From an uncultured Bacilli bacterium (GTDB taxonomy: Bacteria > Bacillota_I > Bacilli_A > RF39 > UBA660): a stretch of DNA of 12,328 nucleotides. Positions 1 through 4,939 of the stretch are shown here, piece after piece (within the stretch, counting starts at the first letter, position 1; each line of letters starts with the position of its first letter). The notes beneath the pieces were generated by a model that was not told where the DNA came from, searched no databases, and saw only the letters and a program-made list of their open reading frames with translations. Position numbers and translations under genes: made by a program. The stretch is from positions 1 to 12,328 of the forward strand of contig CATOJL010000022.1 of NCBI GenBank assembly GCA_951800155.1, written 5' to 3'.

Positions 1-57
1 CCAATCATTAAATTTAACAATACTCATATGTTCCATATACATCACTATAATATTATA

Positions 58-128
58 GGCGAAATTACTTCAAAAGAAAAGATCCCGTTAGGGACGGATG
101 ACAAAATTTATTTTGTCATTTTTTTATT
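58..128 (+). terminator. Rho-independent terminator, plus strand, left edge
   Basis: A perfect 8-bp inverted repeat (tgacaaaa at 99-106, ttttgtca at 111-118) with a 4-nt loop is extended by an A-T pair and runs into seven T residues at 119-125, so it reads as an intrinsic terminator for plus-strand transcription. Just upstream, 83-97 can fold two mutually exclusive small stems (TCCC/GGGA or CCGT/ACGG). The transcript it ends must start at or left of the window edge. A TATAAT hexamer at 46-51 is the only nearby -10 candidate, and no good -35 stands at the right distance. On the minus strand no T run follows, so it should work in one direction only. Confidence 0.7.
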
Positions 129-460
129 AAAATGACTAAAATCACAATAATAAGGAGTATTATGATAGTACAAAGATATTCTTCTTTCTCATAATTTCAC
201 CCCCTTCCACTTTAAAAGTAAAGGAGAATAGTAGCCAAACCAACTAAATATCCCTATAAATATTATACGTGATAGATAAAAACAAGCAAATCAATGAAGA
301 ATTATATAAAAACATTGGATGTTTTCATGAAAAATAACTTATTAACGCGTTATTATTCAAAGACTTTAGTGGCTATTAAATATAGGTGATAAAGCTATTT
401 AAGAACTTATAAAAAATCCCACAAATACAATTTTTTCTTTAAGAATACTTATTGTATACT
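129..460. other. Intergenic stretch without a supportable gene
   Basis: About 330 bases of very AT-rich DNA lie between the left-edge terminator and the end of the bacteriocin cassette. Only very short reading frames are present. On the minus strand a perfect TATAAT (262-267, with a weak TTGCTT 16 bp upstream) precedes a purine-rich GGAAGGGGG site and an ATG at 192 that opens only ten codons; a very hydrophobic stretch follows in another frame (about 116-160). On the plus strand a TAAGGAG precedes a ten-codon frame at 162-194. A 31-codon plus frame at 294-389 has no ribosome binding site. None of these is convincing as a gene. Confidence 0.5.
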
Positions 461-490
461 ACAAAAAAGGATAGAATCCCTATCCTTTTT
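461..490. terminator. Terminator of the bacteriocin cassette (bidirectional stem)
   Basis: AAAAAGGATA and TATCCTTTTT form a 10-bp stem around a 7-nt loop (GAATCCC). Minus-strand transcription from the peptide genes ends in a run of T residues; the same stem with flanking A and T runs could also stop plus-strand transcription. The second peptide gene's TAA stop (491-489) lies at the foot of the stem, so coding sequence and terminator are fused end to end. Confidence 0.75.
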
Positions 491-653
491 AACACCACTT
501 CTTTGTTTGCGCTCTTCGAATGGCCGAACCCGTATTTCTTCCCAAATCAAATAGAAAGGCAGCTGCTTTTACAATTGCATTGATAATAGAAGAGATAGAA
601 CTGGTCGCCCCTCCTTTGATTTGTTTTAATTCCCTAGATGTTATTTGTTGCAC
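489..653 (-). CDS. Class IIb bacteriocin peptide with double-glycine leader (beta-like partner)
   Basis: This 54-residue precursor is the likely second half of a two-peptide bacteriocin that would act on the membrane of competing bacteria. The leader is 15 residues, MQQITSRELKQIKGG, with E at -8, L at -7, I at -4 and GG at -2/-1, the canonical site for C39 peptidase-transporters. The 39-residue mature part begins ATSSISS, continues with an amphipathic alanine- and isoleucine-rich stretch, and carries a GxxxG motif (GRNTG) followed by a cationic tail and a single C-terminal cysteine (KKWC). An ATG exists in frame at 722, but it would add 23 residues translated from the out-of-frame sequence of the upstream gene. 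The GTG at 653 gives a leader of the same length as the first peptide, so I chose it; TAAGG about 8 nt upstream is a modest Shine-Dalgarno site. The first 13 nt overlap the upstream peptide gene, which suggests translational coupling. The subfamily is inferred from motifs. Confidence 0.85.
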   Translation of the reverse strand: MQQITSRELKQIKGGATSSISSIINAIVKAAAFLFDLGRNTGSAIRRAQTKKWC

Positions 654-763
654 GAAAGTGGCCTTAGGTAACCATCTAAAGCGCCTACTAAGAAAGTGAT
701 AAAAGAAGCAAGTCCAACCCATAAAGCTTTCGAGCTGAATCCCCCTTTTATTTGTTTTAATTC
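609..763 (-). repeat. Duplicated leader-end sequence (ELKQIKGG) in both peptide genes
   Basis: The 24 nt coding for ELKQIKGG occur twice, at 740-763 (first peptide) and 609-632 (second peptide). They match at 21 of 24 positions and the three differences are all silent. The encoded octapeptide ends exactly at the predicted cleavage site. This fits selection for a common processing signal, a recent leader duplication, or both. Only the two 24-nt copies are repeats; the sequence between them is not. Confidence 0.8.
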
Positions 764-784
764 TACTTCACTAATTATGTCCAT
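641..784 (-). CDS. Class IIb bacteriocin peptide with double-glycine leader (alpha-like partner)
   Basis: A 47-residue precursor that routine gene calling could miss. A perfect AGGAGG (793-798) lies 8 nt before the ATG at 784. The leader MDIISEVELKQIKGG has 15 residues and ends in the same octapeptide as the neighbouring peptide. The 32-residue mature part starts FSSKALWVG, has a hydrophobic helix with one GxxxG motif (GALDG), and ends YLRPLSCNK with one cysteine. A glycine-rich helix followed by DGY-x-RP and a late Cys resembles class II peptides of the lactobin/cerein type as I remember them; that family link is recognition, not a search result. It lies 61 nt downstream of the exporter gene and overlaps the second peptide gene by 13 nt, so the three should form one operon. 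The expected role is as partner to the second peptide in membrane permeabilisation. Confidence 0.85.
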   Translation of the reverse strand: MDIISEVELKQIKGGFSSKALWVGLASFITFLVGALDGYLRPLSCNK

Positions 785-792
785 ACTACATA

Positions 793-798
793 CCTCCT
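793..798 (-). promoter_or_regulatory. Strong ribosome binding site of the first bacteriocin peptide
   Basis: AGGAGG on the minus strand, 8 nt before the ATG at 784. It settles the start of the 47-codon gene. An ATGTAG lies inside the spacer but opens no frame. Confidence 0.85.
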
Positions 799-845
799 AA
801 AAAATTGACATAATAATTACCTTGATAATTTGTTTTAAAATTCTT

Positions 846-2873
846 CTAAGCATTGTTTCTACATCCTTTCCATTTTTTGAGTTGTCCATGAGGCGTAAAT
901 ATATAAATTCGATGGAATAAATCTATTAGGTTATAACGATGGGATATAACTACAATCATATGATTCGCATACATTTTTAGAATACCATTCATGATATCTA
1001 CTTCCTCTTCTTGATCTAAACGATTCAGCGCCTCATCTAATATGAGAATGTCAAATTCTCCAATTAAAGATCTTGCCAAAATAATTTTTTGTCTTTCGCC
1101 AGAAGATAAATTCTCTCCCCTTTCTAATAGAGGAAGATAAGCATGTTTCTCTATAATTTTATCCACATGTGTCACCTTCAAAATTTTTTCTAATCTCTTC
1201 TTCTTTACAGTTCTTCCTAACAAAATATTTTCCATAATAGTTGTCGTATAAATCATGGCTTCTCCACTTACATAACAGCCACTTACCCTACCCATGATTT
1301 CTTTTTCATGGTCATATCTCCTATCACTTGAATAATCTCCTAAAATGATATGAGCAAGTGTACTTTTTCCTATACCACTTGGTCCTAACAATAAAATAGG
1401 AAACCTCTTCTTCAATTGTAGAGATACATTTCGAATCTTCCCATAATAGGGATAAGCGACATTTTTCAAACCAAGACATTCTACACTTTGTCGATGCTGT
1501 TCTCTTTTTTCAAGGTTCATATTTTCCAAAGCCCAACTGATTTCCTCATATCTTAAATATAGATTCGAAAACACAGAAATAAAATTCTTGATCCGTTCAA
1601 ATAAATAAAAGAAAAGAAGCAAATTTTCGAACGAAATTTTTTGAGTACCCAAGAAAATAAATAAAATTCCTTTTAAGAAAATAGCACTTCCATTCATCAC
1701 GAGCTCTAATATCGTTTCATATCGTAAATAAGAAGTATTTATCTTTTCACGATTCTGTAAATAAGCTTTTGTTTGCCTTTGTTGCCTTTCTATAAAAACA
1801 GATTCGATCTGCATTTCAGCAACCATGCCTACACTTGATAAAGCTTCCATTTCATCCCTTCTTGCTCCACTTGTTTCTCTTTTTAGCTCATGAAAAAGGA
1901 TATTTTGCTTTCGCCCTACAAAAACAGAGACTAAAAGATTGATAATAAAATAAAGGGATATCATCAAAAACATTTCTTGATGAAAAGAAAGAAGGAAGAG
2001 GATCCCTAAAAAGGGAAGCCCTTCAAAAAGAAGAAAAAATGAAACGTCAAAAAAGTAATCCATTATGCTTTCTAAACTGTCAAGTTTTAAAAGCAATTCC
2101 ATACTATTCTTCGTTTTCACCTCATAGTAAGGAAGTGTATAAACCCAATTATAAAATTTTTGTTTCAAAGAAGTATAAATTTTTGTATTACAAGCCATCA
2201 TCTTTTTCTTACAAATATAATGGAAAAGGACTTTCCAAAGATAGATAAAGAAAAGAGAAACAAGCAATAGTTGAAGAAGATGTATGTTTTGTTTTTTTGC
2301 AATTATAAGCAGAATATAAAAGGAAAATACACATAGAATCTCTAAAAAGAAGGCCATACAAGAGTAAAGTGTGATATGGAACAGTTCTTTTTTATACGAT
2401 TTTATAATATCTAAAAACCATTTACTCACTTTTTCTTTTTTTCTTTTTTCAATTTGCATAGGATACAATAACAGAATAGACTGTAAATAAATCGCTTTAA
2501 ACTTAGAAATCGACATTTTTATAAATCTGCCTTCTTTGGGGTCAGCAAGCACCACACTATTTTTCCTTATTTTGTAGACAATCATGTAATGGTAATATTT
2601 TTGGTCAATAAGAACATGTGCTATAAAGGGAGTTTCTACTCGTTTCTTTAGATCATCTACACTAGCATGATAAGAATCTGCTTGAAAACCTAGTTTAGTT
2701 GCTGCTTCTTTTAAATCATAAAGTGTCGTTCCCTCCTTATCTGTTTTACATAATTTTTTGATTGTTTCTAATTTCTCATACCCTCCATAATACTTTAAAA
2801 GCATATAAAGACAGGTTGGTCCACAATCTTCTATACTTGTTTGTTTTACCACTTTAAATTGGATATTTCTCAC
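846..2873 (-). CDS. Peptidase-containing ABC transporter (C39, bacteriocin processing and export)
   Basis: This membrane protein should cut double-glycine leaders at the cytoplasmic face and export the mature peptides with ATP. The N-terminal C39 domain shows the oxyanion glutamine Q11, catalytic C17 (EDCGPTC), H95 (HYMIV) and D111 (ADP). About six membrane segments follow in residues 160-450. The nucleotide-binding domain has Walker A GPSGIGKS near 497, signature LSSGERQ at 589, Walker B LILDE with E614, and H-loop H645. The Q-loop region reads CYVSGEAMIY, so the usual glutamine is apparently glycine. The length of 675 fits a transporter of this class (around 700). The start is uncertain: the GTG at 2873 overlaps a strong GGAGGTGA site, which is too close to serve it; an in-frame ATC at 2864 stands at normal distance. 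The two peptides with GG leaders follow directly and are its obvious substrates. Confidence 0.93.
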   Translation of the reverse strand: MRNIQFKVVKQTSIEDCGPTCLYMLLKYYGGYEKLETIKKLCKTDKEGTTLYDLKEAATKLGFQADSYHASVDDLKKRVETPFIAHVLIDQKYYHYMIVYKIRKNSVVLADPKEGRFIKMSISKFKAIYLQSILLLYPMQIEKRKKEKVSKWFLDIIKSYKKELFHITLYSCMAFFLEILCVFSFYILLIIAKKQNIHLLQLLLVSLFFIYLWKVLFHYICKKKMMACNTKIYTSLKQKFYNWVYTLPYYEVKTKNSMELLLKLDSLESIMDYFFDVSFFLLFEGLPFLGILFLLSFHQEMFLMISLYFIINLLVSVFVGRKQNILFHELKRETSGARRDEMEALSSVGMVAEMQIESVFIERQQRQTKAYLQNREKINTSYLRYETILELVMNGSAIFLKGILFIFLGTQKISFENLLLFFYLFERIKNFISVFSNLYLRYEEISWALENMNLEKREQHRQSVECLGLKNVAYPYYGKIRNVSLQLKKRFPILLLGPSGIGKSTLAHIILGDYSSDRRYDHEKEIMGRVSGCYVSGEAMIYTTTIMENILLGRTVKKKRLEKILKVTHVDKIIEKHAYLPLLERGENLSSGERQKIILARSLIGEFDILILDEALNRLDQEEEVDIMNGILKMYANHMIVVISHRYNLIDLFHRIYIFTPHGQLKKWKGCRNNA

Positions 2874-2922
2874 CTCCTCACCATTAACATAGCGCCTAGA
2901 AGAAAGAACTCCTTTTTAAAAT

Positions 2923-2950
2923 GAAAAAAAATAACCTTTTAGTTATTTTT
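2923..2950 (-). terminator. Terminator of the sirA-ylbD-ylbE-rsmD operon
   Basis: AAAAATAAC (2927-2935) pairs with GTTATTTTT (2942-2950) around a 6-nt loop. Minus-strand transcription continues into eight T residues. The rsmD TAA stop (2941-2939) is in the loop and the edge of the stem. It separates rsmD from the bacteriocin exporter, whose gene therefore needs its own promoter or read-through; I see no convincing promoter in the 50 bases between them. Confidence 0.75.
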
Positions 2951-3460
2951 ATAGATTCGAATCATTGTAGAACCATATTTTTTGTCTTTCCATAAGGAAA
3001 ACGTAGAAATAAATGCCTCTTTTTCATATTCACAAACTAGAATTCCTTCCTTCATTAATAAATTTCTACTCTCAATGATTTCAATGGCTTGGGCTAATAA
3101 ATTTTCCTGATAGGGTGGATCTAAAAAGATCAAATCAAATGTTTCCCTCGTATTTTTCAAATAAGAAAGAGAATCCTTCTTGATTATGGATACTTGTTGC
3201 ATCCCTTTGGTATTTTCCTTTATTGTATCACATGCAATCTGATTCTTATCTACAAAAACACAAGAAGAAGCTCCCCCTGATAGAGCTTCAACTCCAAGCG
3301 CACCACTTCCTGCAAAAAGATCCAATACTTTTTTATTTTGTAGGTCATTTTGCAACATAGCAAAAACACTTTCTTTTACACGTGACATGGTCGGTCTTGT
3401 TCCTTCAATCATAAATCCCTTTAAATTTCTTCCTTTATATATTCCACTAATTACTCGCAA
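2939..3460 (-). CDS. rsmD: 16S rRNA (guanine(966)-N2)-methyltransferase RsmD
   Basis: RsmD methylates the exocyclic amine of G966 in 16S rRNA during 30S subunit assembly, using S-adenosylmethionine. The 173-residue protein has the family start RVISGIYKGRNLKG, the conserved TRPTMSRVKESVF segment near residue 21, the SAM-binding motif DLFAGSGALGVEALS near 47, and the catalytic DPPY (FLDPPYQ) near 117. Length is close to the usual 180-190. The start codon is TTG with an AGAGG site about 7 nt upstream. It is the last gene of a run behind ylbD and ylbE, as in Bacillus, where coaD usually follows; here a terminator and the bacteriocin cassette stand in that place. Confidence 0.95.
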   Translation of the reverse strand: MRVISGIYKGRNLKGFMIEGTRPTMSRVKESVFAMLQNDLQNKKVLDLFAGSGALGVEALSGGASSCVFVDKNQIACDTIKENTKGMQQVSIIKKDSLSYLKNTRETFDLIFLDPPYQENLLAQAIEIIESRNLLMKEGILVCEYEKEAFISTFSLWKDKKYGSTMIRIYKNN

Positions 3461-3491
3461 AACAATCGCCTCTTTTTCTATTCTATCACAT

Positions 3492-3713
3492 TTATTTTAA
3501 AGAGGACATCACATTTTCTAATATTTCTAATGTTTTTATGGTAGAAGAGATTCGATCAGACAATCGAAGAGAGTAGGCTTCTTTCATTTGGGCTTCAAAA
3601 CTTTTGAAATTTGCAGGATTTCGGTTCAAATATTTATACCACTGGGAATTCTGCCTTAAAAAACGTTGGTAGTTTGGATTATTTTTAATCCTATACTGTA
3701 TCTCTAAAGTCAT
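3492..3713 (-). CDS. ylbE: YlbE-like protein of unknown function
   Basis: A 73-residue soluble protein with no signal peptide or membrane segment. The central part (FLRQNSQWYKYLNRNPANFKS, shown here by its pattern of QWY followed by NRNP) matches what I recall of Bacillus subtilis YlbE, a short protein of unknown biochemical function encoded next to ylbD. The ATG overlaps the ylbD stop in a TAATG junction, and a GAGGA site precedes it, so translation is very likely coupled. The order ylbD-ylbE-rsmD supports the assignment; ylbF and ylbG, which stand between ylbE and ylbH (rsmD) in Bacillus, are absent here. Confidence 0.75.
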   Translation of the reverse strand: MTLEIQYRIKNNPNYQRFLRQNSQWYKYLNRNPANFKSFEAQMKEAYSLRLSDRISSTIKTLEILENVMSSLK

Positions 3714-4069
3714 TAATCCTCAAAATGTTTATACAAAGGTCTTGGTTTATAAGAGGTTGTTTTAGAATCTGCTACTTTATTAGGTCCTAATTCTTGTAGG
3801 ACACCAATCACTCTTTGTACACTATTGATCCCCTCTTCTACCTTACTCAAATCTGCTGTTTTAAGCCACGTTAAAATATCCGTAACCCCTAAGGCCTGTG
3901 GTACAACGTTCTCCCCTTTAGGAAGAGAAATGTAATTTGCCCATACTTCTTCTTTCTCTCCATATAAATCATACATCTCATAAAATTTTTGCCATGTCAT
4001 TGAACCATCTCTTACATATTTTAAAAGTGTTGGATTTTTACGAACAAAATTTTTAAAGTCAGCTATCAT
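3713..4069 (-). CDS. ylbD: YlbD-like protein (putative coat protein family)
   Basis: A soluble protein of about 118 residues. The N-terminal pattern, DFKNFVRKNPTLLKYVRDG followed by TWQKFYEMYDLYGE and then W with an aromatic residue, matches the Bacillus YlbD family, which is annotated as a putative spore coat protein; its true role is unclear. The frame also opens at a GTG at 4078, but the AGGTGG site (4075-4080) covers that codon and lies 5 nt before the ATG at 4069, so I use the ATG. The Shine-Dalgarno site overlaps the stop of the upstream gene, and the 3' end overlaps ylbE by one base, so the three genes are one coupled unit. Whether this organism forms spores cannot be judged from the window. 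Confidence 0.75.
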   Translation of the reverse strand: MIADFKNFVRKNPTLLKYVRDGSMTWQKFYEMYDLYGEKEEVWANYISLPKGENVVPQALGVTDILTWLKTADLSKVEEGINSVQRVIGVLQELGPNKVADSKTTSYKPRPLYKHFED

Positions 4070-4078
4070 GTTAACCAC

Positions 4079-4528
4079 CTAATTAATTATATGTGTTTTC
4101 GCTCTATGGTTTCCATTTTTTAGAGCTTCATCTAACCAAAAATATCGATTGCCTTTGAAATCACATACTAGAATATGATTATGATAAATGCGAAAAATTT
4201 GATAAATAGCAGGAAGTGTTTTATCTGTTTCGACTAATATATTCGAATAATGCAGTTCAAAGGTAGTACTTTCGAAAAAAGAAAGCATTTTAAACGTATT
4301 TTTCTTGACCTTAATTGCAGGTACTTTCTCAATCATGTAATTTGATAAGAGTTTGACATTCATAACTGTACAGACCTGATGATAAAGCGATAAACCATAA
4401 TTCGCATTTCTCTTATCCATTCGATACAATTTTTTTAAAAGCAAAAAGAGTGTATTTGCATTTTTAAAATACAATTTGAAAGCTTCTGGCTTTATAATAA
4501 ATAAATGATACGTACTCAACTCAATCAC
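4079..4528 (-). CDS. SirA-like protein (sporulation inhibitor of replication)
   Basis: A 149-residue protein without membrane segments. The beginning (TYHLFIIKPEAFKLYF) and the end (CDFKGNRYFWLDEALKNG) resemble Bacillus subtilis SirA, which has a YLIKEEFANHYF-like N terminus and a DFNSKRYGWLNP-like C terminus. SirA binds domain I of DnaA and blocks new rounds of replication when sporulation starts. The match is from memory and the middle of the protein is divergent, so the function is a proposal. The start may be the GTG at 4528 or the TTG at 4519 (giving MSTYHLF); a GGGTGA stretch 5 nt before the TTG favours the TTG. A TATAAT at 4536-4541 stands so close that only a very short leader is possible. 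Its stop is fused with the ylbD ribosome binding site. Confidence 0.55.
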   Translation of the reverse strand: MIELSTYHLFIIKPEAFKLYFKNANTLFLLLKKLYRMDKRNANYGLSLYHQVCTVMNVKLLSNYMIEKVPAIKVKKNTFKMLSFFESTTFELHYSNILVETDKTLPAIYQIFRIYHNHILVCDFKGNRYFWLDEALKNGNHRAKTHIIN

Positions 4529-4567
4529 CCATTTTATTATAAAAAAAAGAGGCTGTATTCTCTGTCG

Positions 4568-4592
4568 AAAAAAAGGAACTTAGTTCCTTTTT
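4568..4592 (-). terminator. Terminator of the small membrane protein gene
   Basis: AAAAAGGAAC (4570-4579) and GTTCCTTTTT (4583-4592) form a 10-bp stem with a 3-nt loop. That loop is exactly the TAA stop codon (4582-4580) of the gene. A T run follows on the minus strand. The stem is symmetric, but downstream of it on the plus strand the T run is short. Confidence 0.8.
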
Positions 4593-4882
4593 ATAAAGTA
4601 TTTTATTAAATAGAATAATAAGCAACAAAAGAAAAACACAAGTATCCAAACAAAGATTTCATAAAGAAGTCCTGTTGCGTATTTTGCAATGATAGAAAGT
4701 AATGAACTTGGAATATATGTATTCACAAAGTCAGCAATTACTTTTATTCCAATATGATTCGCAATATAGTGAATGATATGGAAAAACATCTCTATGATAC
4801 AAATAAAATAGACAACATTTTTAAAATCTTTAAAGAAAAATGCAACTGCTACAACTAAAATTAAAAATATAACCAAATCCAT
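4580..4882 (-). CDS. Small integral membrane protein of unknown function
   Basis: I do not recognise this 100-residue protein. It has a hydrophobic N-terminal segment (residues 3-16), a second at about 23-47 interrupted by histidines (FFHIIHYIANHIG), a polar middle, and a strong C-terminal segment (about 70-94), followed by the basic tail KYFIKRN; three membrane helices are likely. No enzyme motif is visible. The ATG at 4882 has AGGTGG 7 nt upstream. It lies just behind sufS but has its own near-consensus promoter and its own terminator, so it is probably transcribed alone and at a good level. A link to iron-sulfur assembly is not indicated by its sequence. Confidence 0.7.
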   Translation of the reverse strand: MDLVIFLILVVAVAFFFKDFKNVVYFICIIEMFFHIIHYIANHIGIKVIADFVNTYIPSSLLSIIAKYATGLLYEIFVWILVFFFCCLLFYLIKYFIKRN

Positions 4883-4905
4883 ACATCTTCCACCTATCTT
4901 TATTT

Positions 4906-4934
4906 ATTATATAAGAAAATCGTTTTTATTTCAA
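4906..4934 (-). promoter_or_regulatory. Promoter of the small membrane protein gene
   Basis: TTGAAA (4929-4934), a spacer of exactly 17 bp, and a perfect TATAAT (4906-4911) on the minus strand form a near-consensus sigma-A promoter. The -35 element begins 6 nt after the sufS stop codon. The predicted start of transcription is near 4899, giving a leader of under 20 nt with the AGGTGG site. Confidence 0.8.
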
Positions 4935-4939
4935 GAGTT

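Noticed and set aside
1..36. Possible start of a minus-strand gene at the left edge (ATG at 36)
   Set aside because: Only 12 open codons before the window ends, no ribosome binding site, and the nearby TATAAT would leave almost no leader.
61..128. T-box or other riboswitch at the left edge
   Set aside because: The stem TCCC-GTTA-GGGA before the terminator recalls such leaders, but no T-box sequence or other aptamer core is present in the visible part.
162..194. Ten-codon plus-strand frame behind TAAGGAG
   Set aside because: Too short to support by sequence, lies antisense to an equally short minus frame, and has no convincing promoter.
294..389. 31-codon plus-strand frame
   Set aside because: No ribosome binding site, no recognisable domain or leader, and composition typical of chance frames in AT-rich DNA.
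654..722. Extension of the second peptide gene to an ATG at 722
   Set aside because: The extra 23 residues are the mature part of the first peptide read in another frame, the extended leader has no bacteriocin pattern, and no ribosome binding site precedes the ATG.
2039..2248. Plus-strand frame of 69 codons inside the exporter gene
   Set aside because: Antisense to a well-supported coding sequence with clear domain motifs; no binding site and no family resemblance.
4536..4568. Promoter in front of the sirA-like gene (TATAAT at 4536-4541 with TCGACA at 4563-4568)
   Set aside because: The spacing is 21 bp instead of about 17 and the transcript would start almost on the first codon; the -10 alone is not enough in AT-rich DNA.
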